Positions 1-7,576 of a stretch of DNA of 44,463 bases are shown in pieces; positions within the stretch are counted from its first letter, which is position 1, and each line of letters opens with the position of its first letter. The stretch is from Cenarchaeum sp. SB0675_bin_21 (GTDB lineage: Archaea > Thermoproteota > Nitrososphaeria > Nitrososphaerales > Nitrosopumilaceae): assembly GCA_009843815.1 (NCBI GenBank), contig VYCS01000028.1, forward strand, positions 1-44,463, written 5' to 3'. The translations under genes were made by a program, and so were the position numbers. The notes under the pieces are model-generated. The model saw only the letters and a program-made list of their open reading frames with translations. It ran no database searches and had not been told where the DNA came from.

Positions 1-2
1 CA

Positions 3-392
3 GGGACCTACACCCTACAGTACGACGTGACTGACAGCTCCGGCAACGCGGCCATCCAACAGGTCAGGACGGTCAGCGTGGTTGCCCCGCCTCCGCCGGC
101 TGCTCCGACAGGTCTCCAAGTCATATCCACCACCACTTCGGTGACACTGACCTGGGATGACCCCGGCGACGACTCCATAACAGGATACAAGATACTATCC
201 AGGATGCCCGCCGTCCAGCCCGACCTCAGCGTGCTGGTCGCCGACACCGGAAGCGCCGACAATACGTACACCGTGAACAATCTCGAGCCCGACACCAAGT
301 ACGCGTTCCGCGTGGTGGCCCTCAGCGACCACGGGAAATCCGAAGTCTCCAAATTTATAAGCATCCATACCGAGAGGCCGCCGTCACAGTAG
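3..392 (+). CDS. Fibronectin type III surface protein, C-terminal fragment
   Basis: The reading frame is open from the window edge, so the gene begins upstream. The first ~28 residues (GTYTLQYDVTDSSGN and following) match the end of a bacterial/archaeal Ig-like surface repeat. A proline-rich linker (APPPPAAPTG) leads into one fibronectin type III domain with the usual core: TLTWDDP, the ITGYKIL strand, and NLEPDTKYAFRVVA near the end. The protein stops shortly after this domain with no membrane anchor or sorting motif. Such modular beta-sandwich proteins are typically secreted or cell-surface adhesins. The third codon position is strongly GC-rich, unlike most genes further right. Domain assignment is firm; the role of the whole protein cannot be told from this fragment. 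Confidence 0.8.
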   Translation, partial: GTYTLQYDVTDSSGNAAIQQVRTVSVVAPPPPAAPTGLQVISTTTSVTLTWDDPGDDSITGYKILSRMPAVQPDLSVLVADTGSADNTYTVNNLEPDTKYAFRVVALSDHGKSEVSKFISIHTERPPSQ

Positions 393-573
393 TAGCGGTC
401 GCCACGGCAGCCACCCGTTACAAACCTCCTGTGACAGTTGCAGATTTTGGTGACGTAAGGAAGCATTTCACTGGACGGCCCGGCGCGTGGCCGCGGAAGG
501 GGATGCGGCGAACCGGTGATAATTACACGCCGTAACCGCAATACCTGCAAAACACTCAAGATCGTGGCTAGAT

Positions 574-807
574 TTGAATAACAAGTTCAGCCGAGTTGTC
601 GGTGTGGCACTGCACGATGATCTGGATAGACGCCTCCTGCACGAACTCTACCAGGATGGATCCATCTCCGTCCCTGTCCTCTCAAAGAAGATAGGCGCCA
701 ACCCGTCGGTGCTGTACAGCAGGATAAAGCACCTGCTGTGTTCCAGCAACTTGTGGAATGGCTTCATGGTATTGTTTTTAGCTGGATATGTTTTAAGATT
801 ATCATAA
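574..807 (+). pseudogene. Truncated Lrp/AsnC-type transcription regulator
   Basis: The first ~55 residues form a winged helix-turn-helix of the Lrp/AsnC type: DDLDRRLLHELYQDGS, then VPVLSKKIGANPSVLYSRIKHLL as helix 2, turn and recognition helix. After about base 738 the frame runs into unrelated hydrophobic sequence (CSSNLWNGF and onward) and stops. The ligand-binding RAM domain expected in this family (full length about 140-150 residues) is missing. GC content also drops sharply at the same point. The start is TTG, with no ATG in frame upstream. I infer a broken gene or an insertion, deletion or assembly junction near 738. A native short HTH protein is possible but less likely. Confidence 0.6.
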
Positions 808-848
808 TATGCGCAGGTAGTTGTGGATTATCTCAGGGTTTGGGCGAA

Positions 849-863
849 ATGTGAGAATCACAT
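849..863. repeat. Short palindrome ATGTGA-gaa-TCACAT
   Basis: A perfect 6-bp inverted repeat with a 3-base centre. The half-site TCACAT recurs nearby as CTCACATG at 888-895. It sits in the non-coding stretch between the truncated regulator and livM. It could be an operator-like site; nothing ties it to a specific protein. Confidence 0.35.
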
Positions 864-912
864 CTTTTTGGGGGAAATATTGTAAATCTCACATGGGCTT
901 TTCAGGCGCAGA

Positions 913-947
913 TAACTGCACAGCAGTTACAGAACGACTATTTTTTT
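913..947 (+). terminator. Hairpin followed by T-run (possible terminator)
   Basis: TAACTGC at 913-919 and GCAGTTA at 923-929 form a perfect 7-bp stem around a 3-base loop. A T7 run follows at 941-947. On the plus strand this resembles a terminator for transcription coming from the left. Archaeal termination depends mainly on the T-run, so the hairpin may be incidental. Confidence 0.35.
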
Positions 948-958
948 ATATACTATGT

Positions 959-986
959 TGTACGGTACATGGACATATACCGTACA
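959..986. repeat. 9-bp inverted repeat downstream of livM
   Basis: TGTACGGTA (959-967) and TACCGTACA (978-986) are perfect reverse complements separated by 10 bases. The repeat starts 15 bases beyond the livM stop on the minus strand, so it would lie in the 3' end of the livHM transcript. It may protect or process that end, or bind a regulator. Confidence 0.45.
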
Positions 987-1001
987 GTGTAAACACATCA
1001 A

Positions 1002-2066
1002 TCATCTGAAGAGTAGATTGAATATGCGTACTATACCCTTGCTTTTGGTCCTTCTTCCCAGTGTATGAGTAGGTTTCTCTACAATCACGCCCTGTGGCCT
1101 GAACAAGAGTACGACAAGTAGTATGGAGCCCAGAAGTAGCATATCCAGCCACACAACATCAAAGGGTACAATCCACTCAAACGAGTCCTTGAAGAATATA
1201 ATCACCTTGCGCAGTGTTACAAACAACAAGGTACCAACCAGTACACCCTTGTTGTTGGCCAGACCGCCAATGAGAATCATCAAGAATGGCCAAAATGTCC
1301 AGCTACCTCGATCATAAGCTATGGCAATAGTGCTTCCAGTATATATTGCGTATAAGGCTCCAGCAATGGCAGCCAAGGCAGATGCCACTATTATGGTCTT
1401 TATGCGTACGCGACCAGTATCCTTTCCCAAAGACTCGGATGCCATCTCATTATCCCGAACGGCTCGTAAGGACCGGCCCAGTGGGGAGCGAATGGTCATC
1501 TCACAGTATATGTATGCAACCACGGCCATCACTATCAGAATCAGGCTGGCCGTTGGGAATCGAAGCTCATCAGGTACAAACGACAATGGATCAGGAACCT
1601 GCACGCCCAAAGTACCACCCACAAGTGGCGGAAAGTTGTTACCAATGATACGTATACTCTCACCAAACGCCAATAGCGTTATGGCCAGATAGTCCCCCCG
1701 TAGACGAAGCGCAGGGTATGATGTAAGGGCGCCCAATCCACCACCCACAAGGGCGGCAATCACAAATGTAAACGCGAATATAACCATCGTTAACCCCAAA
1801 TTATCTACAATCCAGATATCCGCCGCAGCCACCACAGATAGATTGTTCTGTATGTAGTCACCCTCAATATTGGCAATGGCTGCTATTATACGACCAGGTA
1901 CTGATGCTGCAACAAAGGCGCCAGCACCCACTGCCAGAACCTTGCCAAAGTTTGGAATACCGCCATAACCAAACTCCAAATTCAAGCTGAGATTTATTAT
2001 AGCATATATTGAAAAGATAGCAATCAGGTCCGTCAAAAATATAAACGCGGGATCTATCGACGCCAT
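1002..2066 (-). CDS. livM: Branched-chain amino acid/urea-type ABC transporter permease LivM
   Basis: Second integral membrane subunit of a LivHMGF-type importer, 354 residues, a usual length for LivM. The protein has many hydrophobic helices and the family's characteristic stretches: an N-terminal NLEFGYGGIPNFGKV segment and LRLRGDYLAITLLAFGESIR, the cytoplasmic coupling loop that contacts the ATPases. A basic tail follows the last helix. The start codon overlaps the end of livH by 13 bases, so the two permeases are one translationally coupled unit transcribed leftward. The ATPases are transcribed rightward from the other side of the shared promoter region. In this lineage such systems may import branched-chain amino acids, other amino acids or urea; the sequence does not decide which. 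Confidence 0.93.
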   Translation of the reverse strand: MASIDPAFIFLTDLIAIFSIYAIINLSLNLEFGYGGIPNFGKVLAVGAGAFVAASVPGRIIAAIANIEGDYIQNNLSVVAAADIWIVDNLGLTMVIFAFTFVIAALVGGGLGALTSYPALRLRGDYLAITLLAFGESIRIIGNNFPPLVGGTLGVQVPDPLSFVPDELRFPTASLILIVMAVVAYIYCEMTIRSPLGRSLRAVRDNEMASESLGKDTGRVRIKTIIVASALAAIAGALYAIYTGSTIAIAYDRGSWTFWPFLMILIGGLANNKGVLVGTLLFVTLRKVIIFFKDSFEWIVPFDVVWLDMLLLGSILLVVLLFRPQGVIVEKPTHTLGRRTKSKGIVRIFNLLFR

Positions 2067-2977
2067 ACTTTACTCCTCACCTTAGACCAGTTTATTCCTG
2101 CCAGACCATTTGGCACAAACAGGAGTGTAACTGCGATTATAATAAGCGGTATCAACGGCCGGTACGCTATAAGCCAAGAGCCAATCTCACCGGCCAAAAA
2201 CCTAGTACCCAATACCTCGGCTAACCCTACTAAAAGGCCTCCAGCCACGGCGCCAAATATACTCGTCAAGCCCCCGGCAATGCTGGCCGCAAATACACTG
2301 GGTATCAAGAGCGGCCCTAGATTTGGATCTCCTAAAAACCACAACGCCATCAGGGCACCAGCAATTCCTGCCAGACCACCAGCAATCATCCAAGCCACTC
2401 CATAAACAGCATTTACGTTTATTCCCACAGTCCCAGACAAGTCAGGATTCTCGGTGGATGCGCGTACCGCAATGCCAAACTTTGTCTTCTTTAGTACAAG
2501 ATATAGAACAATGCCTATTATTGCAACTGCCAGGGGGGCAATCATTACAATCATGGGTAAATCCATAAACTCCAAATCATAGCTGCGCAAAGTAAACTCA
2601 CGAGATTTAATGCGGAACCCATCAGTTAGGTAGTCGGCCAGTATGTTCAAGCCTGCAATCAGTATCATATCAAATGCCAGAGTAGCGATCATCTGTATCG
2701 AACCGGTTGCGCCCCGACGTGCCAGGGGTTTTAGTATAAAGATATACAAGGCAATGGCAACAAGCCCGGACATCACAAACGCTATTGGTACGGCGATGTA
2801 TGGATTTGTCTCCCATACTCGTACGGCGATTAGTGTCATGTATACACCCAGCGTGGCAAAAGATGCATGAGCAAAATTTGGTACTTTGGTCGTCAGATAC
2901 GTCAGTGTTAGACCCAAGCTCAACAAGACCAAAAGACTAGCAAAGACTGCCGCGTCAAAGAATACCGGATTTATCAC
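2054..2977 (-). CDS. livH: Branched-chain amino acid/urea-type ABC transporter permease LivH
   Basis: First permease of the importer, 307 residues, close to the usual ~290-300 for LivH. It shows about eight hydrophobic helices, an N-terminal LLSLGLTLTYLTTKVPNFAHASFATLGVY segment typical of LivH (here split across helices 1 and 2), and the EENP-like coupling region RASTENPDLSGTVGINV. LPNGLAG-type residues occur near the C-terminus (LFVPNGLAG). It is the promoter-proximal gene of the leftward livH-livM pair. Its start lies 48 bases from the start of livG, which runs the opposite way, so all four transporter genes can be controlled from that gap. Confidence 0.93.
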   Translation of the reverse strand: MINPVFFDAAVFASLLVLLSLGLTLTYLTTKVPNFAHASFATLGVYMTLIAVRVWETNPYIAVPIAFVMSGLVAIALYIFILKPLARRGATGSIQMIATLAFDMILIAGLNILADYLTDGFRIKSREFTLRSYDLEFMDLPMIVMIAPLAVAIIGIVLYLVLKKTKFGIAVRASTENPDLSGTVGINVNAVYGVAWMIAGGLAGIAGALMALWFLGDPNLGPLLIPSVFAASIAGGLTSIFGAVAGGLLVGLAEVLGTRFLAGEIGSWLIAYRPLIPLIIIAVTLLFVPNGLAGINWSKVRSKVWRR

Positions 2978-3025
2978 AGCAAATATAACGAAAAGTCCTA
3001 TATTACACTATTGGTTATATACAAC
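2978..3025. promoter_or_regulatory. Divergent promoter region livH / livG
   Basis: A 48-base AT-rich gap between two divergent starts. It contains TATA-like runs in both directions (CTATATTAC and TTATATAC rightward, ATATTTGC leftward). Leaders must be very short or absent, as is common in archaea of this group. Confidence 0.5.
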
Positions 3026-3781
3026 ATGGCATTACTGAGTGTAAAGAATGTTGGAAAGCATTTTGATGGAAATTATGTTCTGACAAGTATAGATTTGGAG
3101 TTAGAGGGCGGAGAGGTATATCAGTTAATAGGGCCCAATGGTAGTGGCAAGACCACACTTGTGAATGTAATTGCAGGAGTGCTAAAGCCAGATACCGGCA
3201 CGGTACACTTTGATGGGCATGATATAACAGGCAAGGAGCCACATGAGATATACAAGTATGGTTTAGTGCGCTCTTTTCAAATACCACAACCGTTTGTGAA
3301 CCTGAATGTAAATGAGAATCTCATGACAGCCACTACAGAGAATCCCGGAGATTTATACAGGAATGCGCCCATAAGGCGCAGGTGGTTGGATGACGAAAAA
3401 AAGCTACAAAAGAAGGCCGATGAACTTTTAGAGATGGTAAATCTAGCCGGTGTCGTGGACAACCTAAGTAGTAATCTGAGTGGAGGTCAGATGAAACTAC
3501 TTGAACTAGGAAGGATAATGATGTCTGGCGCAAAAATGATATTCATGGATGAGCCCATTGCAGGGGTCAACCCAACCTTGGCTCATGAGATATTTAAAAA
3601 GATAAACCATATATGCAGAGAACACAAAATTACCTTTCTTATAATAGAGCATCGATTAGACATATCATTTCAGTATGTGGACAGGGTCTACGCGACTGAT
3701 CAGGGTAAGATTATAGCTGAAGGGACGCCCGACGAGATACTAAAGAATAAGGCTGTCATAGAGTCGTATCTGGGGGTGTGA
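3026..3781 (+). CDS. livG: ABC transporter ATP-binding protein LivG
   Basis: ATPase subunit that powers the LivHM importer. Clear motifs: Walker A GPNGSGKTT, Q-loop near FQIPQPF, signature LSGGQMKL, Walker B MIFMDEP and the H-loop IEHR. The family-specific insertion after the Q-loop (ENLMTATTENPGD and onward) favours LivG over LivF. I chose the ATG at 3026 (MALLSVKNVGKHF) rather than the TTG at 3011, because the upstream codons overlap the TATA-like region and add nothing to the fold. The stop codon is immediately followed by the start region of livF. Length 251 residues, normal for the family. Confidence 0.93.
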   Translation: MALLSVKNVGKHFDGNYVLTSIDLELEGGEVYQLIGPNGSGKTTLVNVIAGVLKPDTGTVHFDGHDITGKEPHEIYKYGLVRSFQIPQPFVNLNVNENLMTATTENPGDLYRNAPIRRRWLDDEKKLQKKADELLEMVNLAGVVDNLSSNLSGGQMKLLELGRIMMSGAKMIFMDEPIAGVNPTLAHEIFKKINHICREHKITFLIIEHRLDISFQYVDRVYATDQGKIIAEGTPDEILKNKAVIESYLGV

Positions 3782-3782
3782 T

Positions 3783-4505
3783 GTTACGTCAGATGTAGTT
3801 ATAGAGTCCAAAGAACTTGAAGCAGGTTTTGGCAAGAGTCACATATTGTTTGGTATCAACTTTATAGCAAAAGAGCACGATATTACAGTAATTGTTGGTC
3901 CCAACGGGTGTGGTAAGAGTACACTACTCAAGAGCATATTTGGACTCACCACAATATACTCAGGAAGCATAATGTATCATGGTGATGACATTACAAAACT
4001 GGCACCCCACCAGGTTACACGTAAAAAGATAGCTTACCTGCCTCAGGTCAACAACATCTTTGTCAATCTGACAATCCGGGAGAATCTATACATGGCAAGC
4101 TATACACTCAGCAAGAAAGAGTTCAACGACAGACTGCCAGCCATATACTCAACATTTCCCATTTTAGAAGAGTACAAAAACAAAAAGTCCAGTGTTCTAA
4201 GTGGCGGCCAACGCCAGATGCTAGGTATGGGAATGGCCATGATGAGGCAACCAAAGTTGATGCTCTTTGATGAGCCCACTGCAGGGTTATCTCCCAGACT
4301 GGCCGATGAAGTATTAGACAAGATCCGCCATATGCGCGACGAATTTGGTGTTACAATAATACTTGTAGAGCAGGATGTCCGGCGGGCTTTACGTCTGGGC
4401 GATATCGTATACCTGTTTGCCAGTGGACGAAATGTCTTTGATGGGCCTCCTTCAGAGTTATCTGCGCACCCAGAGCTGGGTAGAATGTATCTGGGAATGC
4501 ACTAA
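3783..4505 (+). CDS. livF: ABC transporter ATP-binding protein LivF (start region damaged)
   Basis: Second ATPase of the importer. Motifs: Walker A GPNGCGKST, signature LSGGQRQM, Walker B LMLFDEP, and H-loop replaced by EQD (LVEQDV), as in other LivF proteins. The frame is open back to the livG stop and encodes the expected first strand and A-loop (VVIESKELEAGFGKSHILFG), but it has no ATG or GTG there. The first in-frame start is TTG at 3846, which would cut off this strand. An ATG at 3781, overlapping the livG stop, is out of frame by one base. I infer that the natural start is that ATG and that one base is missing, by mutation or sequencing error, between 3784 and 3786. Otherwise a non-standard start is used. 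Confidence 0.85.
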   Translation, partial: VTSDVVIESKELEAGFGKSHILFGINFIAKEHDITVIVGPNGCGKSTLLKSIFGLTTIYSGSIMYHGDDITKLAPHQVTRKKIAYLPQVNNIFVNLTIRENLYMASYTLSKKEFNDRLPAIYSTFPILEEYKNKKSSVLSGGQRQMLGMGMAMMRQPKLMLFDEPTAGLSPRLADEVLDKIRHMRDEFGVTIILVEQDVRRALRLGDIVYLFASGRNVFDGPPSELSAHPELGRMYLGMH

Positions 4506-4767
4506 ATGTTATTGGGTCTACATAGCTCGTAGAACTACCATACACCTGTTAGCGAACTAGCCGTTCAGAGATACTTCTGGTGTGAGATCGCAGAGGGTCA
4601 CCAGTCTAGTCGCCTACACGATAAACAAATGTTCGAAACGGAATACCTTTCACATGCAGCGGTGCTTGCTTGGCACTTGTTTTTGCAGCAAATTCATTTT
4701 TCGGCATATCGGGCAAAGCCTCACTCCCCACAATCCACAAATATGTGACAATACCATATCGTATAAT

Positions 4768-5238
4768 ATGAAAAAATCCATACCAATACTGGCCGGTGTC
4801 CTTATTGTGGCCGGTATTGCCTCATACGCACTAAGCCCTTACCTGTTGGAGTCGGAGATTCACGAGGATTTACCTGATAGTATTATGTCCGATGATACCG
4901 GTGATGTGCTTCAAACGTATGGGGGGACTTTTGTGGGAGTAAATGACGGAATACACAATGCTGAAGGGGTTGCTCGTGTATTGCCGCAAAACGACGGCAG
5001 TCAGATACTGCGCCTAGAGGATTTTTACTCCACCAATGGCCCCGACCTGTACGTGTATCTGTCCGTTGACAAGGCAGCTACAGATATTGTCAGTTTGGGT
5101 CAACTAAAGGCCAATAGAGGAGACCAAAACTATGACATACCACACGGTACCGACTTGACAAAATACGACCATGTCCTTGTGTGGTGCAAGCCTTTTAGCG
5201 TGCTGTTTGGCAGTGCCCAGATCACTCCCCAAGAATAA
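4768..5238 (+). CDS. Membrane-anchored DM13-domain protein
   Basis: A 156-residue protein with an N-terminal signal anchor (MKKSIPILAGVLIVAGIASY) and an extracytoplasmic part ending in a DM13 domain. The domain is recognised by VARVLPQNDGSQILRLEDF, GPDLYVYLS, a central GDQNYDIP and the C-terminal YDHVLVWCKPFSVLFGSAQ with its conserved cysteine. DM13 domains are thought to take part in redox or electron-transfer processes at the cell surface; the exact role is unknown. An in-frame extension back to 4582 exists, but the ATG at 4768 sits directly before a good signal anchor. It stands alone, after the transporter genes. Confidence 0.85.
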   Translation: MKKSIPILAGVLIVAGIASYALSPYLLESEIHEDLPDSIMSDDTGDVLQTYGGTFVGVNDGIHNAEGVARVLPQNDGSQILRLEDFYSTNGPDLYVYLSVDKAATDIVSLGQLKANRGDQNYDIPHGTDLTKYDHVLVWCKPFSVLFGSAQITPQE

Positions 5239-5280
5239 TCGCTTTAATTTATGATATGTCATGTATCTGTGTGTGGTATA

Positions 5281-5430
5281 ATGATACTATTTGGTTATCT
5301 ACAAAAGAAGAATGTCCAAAAGGTTAAAGAAATTAAAAAACTAATCAAAAAGAAAGATTACGATGCGGGTCATACGTGGTCTCAAGCGCGAAGATTCTGC
5401 TATACTCACTGGGCTACAACTATATCATAA
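5281..5430 (+). CDS. Possible small basic protein (49 aa)
   Basis: An ATG-started frame coding 49 residues with a lysine-rich amphipathic helix (KKNVQKVKEIKKLIKKKDY) followed by AGHTWSQARRFCYTHW. The composition is protein-like and the segment is not covered by another convincing gene. I do not recognise a family. It may be a small conserved protein, a fragment of a larger one, or chance. A competing frame at 5363-5578 looks less protein-like. The remaining bases to 5647 hold only a short inverted repeat (TCAGA / TCTGA around 5618-5633) just beyond the 3' end of the radical SAM gene. Confidence 0.3.
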   Translation: MILFGYLQKKNVQKVKEIKKLIKKKDYDAGHTWSQARRFCYTHWATTIS

Positions 5431-5647
5431 CTTTGTACGACCCACATGGGGTTGCCTAGACAACCAGCACCAACCGAGGCCGCTGGCATCCAGATTATTT
5501 ATAAAGACATACATGGTGGACGTTATGGTTTTTTATATTCACAGTAACAAAGTGCAGCTCCGTAGGTTCCGCGCGTAGAGTGGCATGTGTGTAATCATCA
5601 AACTGTGGGAGAGAGTCAGATGTCAGTCTGATTTACAACAGTGTCAA

Positions 5648-7372
5648 TTACCAGTATTTGGTCTTTATCTTCTCAATTACCAGTTCATGTTCCCGGCTCT
5701 TTTTGCTGGCATAACGCTCCATGGCGCCTAGAGGCACACCACCCAAACTTCGGGCTATTGCGTTGAACAGATAACGTTGAGGGCCTTTGCCACCGGTCTT
5801 GGTCATGAACTTTTGTATTCCATACTTAAAGTTGTGCTGCCATGTCTTGTACATTACACCCAATTGAGCTGGATCCATCTCGTTTCCAATATTGAAGAAT
5901 TCAGACTTCTCCAAGAGTCCAATGGGGACAAACGTCAACGGGGTAACTGTAAACATAGATTCTGGTTGCTCCTGTTCAAGTTCATTTATCAGTTGTATAG
6001 TCTCCCAAGAGTCCTCGGGAGTTTCATCGTTGTCCAGTCCCATTATCAGTGTAAAGGCGGGGATCCAATAATCTTCGTTGAGTGTCTTGACACCCTCTTT
6101 TACCACCCAGTGCCACTCTTCTGGAGCATAGGGGGCCAATTTCCTATCAGCATATTTATCGATAAGACGTAAGCTTCCCGTCTCAAAGCCACACTGAATG
6201 CCAATTACATTGTCTGGACCAGATCCTATGATTTTAGAGAGGTTGGGAATGAGTTTCTCATCGGCGATGGCTCCTGCCAATGTACCATGTGTAGGATTTG
6301 TGTGGGTTACTCCGGCAGACATTATGGCTGTGAACAACTCCTCTAATGCCTCCCTATTGGGCTCCATGCCTTTGCTGGTTCGTGGGTCCATACCGTATAC
6401 AAATATGTCATCACTGTGAACCCATGCGGATCTGGTGCCGCCCTTTTTGATGTTCACCTCTATCTCATTCTTTACTTTTTCTGGTGAGTAGTATCGTAGT
6501 GAACGTAATGTGACATCACAGAACTTGCATCCTCGACCACATCCGCGCATCACCTCAATCATACCATGCATGCTGGGCTCTACAATATTTGGAATTTCAT
6601 CGAGATCAGGCCTATCCCAAAAGTTTACAAATCTACCATAATACGTATGATCTTGCCTCTTGAACTCTTTGATGTTTACCTTAAAGTCTGCTTTTTTGCG
6701 GAAGGGATCCATATTTTCAAACTGGCCATCCATCAGATATCTAAAGAACTTGCCAGCATGTCCGTCTATCTCAGGTGCTATTCCACCCAGCTCGCCTTCC
6801 AGTATCGCATATATGCCAAACTCCTCTATCTTTTCGGGAGCATAATTATACTGCCAAGTTCCCGAAGCTCCAGATATCACCTTTGCCTTGCTACCCGTCC
6901 TCTTCTTTGCCGCATTGATACGATTGTGTAGTTCGGTGTTATAGTATTCATCGTATGACGTCTGTTTTCGACCATAGGTAAACGTCATTGTAACCGGTCC
7001 CATTCCCAGTGGATCCATCTCGTACGTGCCAATAACCTGAGTCTCTGGGCCGATGAACTTTTCAATGTAGTTGGGGTGGGCCACCACCACTTCATCACGA
7101 CGGAAGCCGTCCCGGAGTAAGCCTGCCTCCACCTTGCGTAGTCCATAGGGGGCAAACTTGGCTACACCGTTATCATGAGGTATATAGTTACAGATAAAGT
7201 CAAAGAGTATCTTTGGCGTAACCTGATTTTTTAATATCTTGTACCAAAAGCTCTTTTTGTCTCGGTTGGGATCAATTGCAGGTGCACAGCCAAAGAATGT
7301 AGCCAGAGATATATGCCTATATGGAGACATTAGTGTTCGGTCTGCAGTCAGTACGATTTTTGGCATCACCAT
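5648..7372 (-). CDS. B12-binding-type radical SAM protein
   Basis: A 574-residue radical SAM enzyme. The Fe-S/SAM motif CGRGCKFC (Cys278, Cys282, Cys285) is followed by a TIM-barrel-like domain with GCGFETGS-type residues (QCGFETGSLRLIDKYADRK) and LIMGLDNDETPEDSWETIQ. The ~270 residues before it, starting MPKIVLTADRTLMSPYRH, occupy the place of a cobalamin-binding domain in B12-dependent radical SAM methyltransferases and BchE-like enzymes. The classical DxHxxG cobalamin motif is not evident. Substrate unknown. ATG codons at 7372 and 7366 are both possible starts; the product differs by two residues. Monocistronic, with a 200-base gap upstream. Confidence 0.85.
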   Translation of the reverse strand: MVMPKIVLTADRTLMSPYRHISLATFFGCAPAIDPNRDKKSFWYKILKNQVTPKILFDFICNYIPHDNGVAKFAPYGLRKVEAGLLRDGFRRDEVVVAHPNYIEKFIGPETQVIGTYEMDPLGMGPVTMTFTYGRKQTSYDEYYNTELHNRINAAKKRTGSKAKVISGASGTWQYNYAPEKIEEFGIYAILEGELGGIAPEIDGHAGKFFRYLMDGQFENMDPFRKKADFKVNIKEFKRQDHTYYGRFVNFWDRPDLDEIPNIVEPSMHGMIEVMRGCGRGCKFCDVTLRSLRYYSPEKVKNEIEVNIKKGGTRSAWVHSDDIFVYGMDPRTSKGMEPNREALEELFTAIMSAGVTHTNPTHGTLAGAIADEKLIPNLSKIIGSGPDNVIGIQCGFETGSLRLIDKYADRKLAPYAPEEWHWVVKEGVKTLNEDYWIPAFTLIMGLDNDETPEDSWETIQLINELEQEQPESMFTVTPLTFVPIGLLEKSEFFNIGNEMDPAQLGVMYKTWQHNFKYGIQKFMTKTGGKGPQRYLFNAIARSLGGVPLGAMERYASKKSREHELVIEKIKTKYW

Positions 7373-7540
7373 GCTAATCCGAAAGTCTTTATAATTTGTT
7401 TTAAATCTTACGCATTTTGTGGGTTGTTTTCAGGCTTGATGAGGAGCAAAAATGGCAACACCGACAATAATCGCCTCCAGAAAATGGGCCGCCAAAGGTC
7501 GCTTATGCCTGTATTAATTAGGCTCTACAATTTACCCGAA

Positions 7541-7557
7541 AATATATTTGTATAATA
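7541..7557 (+). promoter_or_regulatory. TATA-like promoter of the receiver-HEPN gene
   Basis: AAATATATTTGTATAATA-like sequence centred about 25 bases before the ATG at 7577, the spacing expected for an archaeal transcript with little or no leader. The rest of 7373-7540 shows only a 21-codon frame at 7452-7517 preceded by GAGGAG, which I do not consider a gene. Confidence 0.5.
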
Positions 7558-7576
7558 AGTAGCCCACACTTGTATT

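Noticed and set aside
5363-5578. 71-residue frame MRVIRGLKRE
   Set aside because: Composition is not protein-like and it overlaps a better small frame at 5281-5430.
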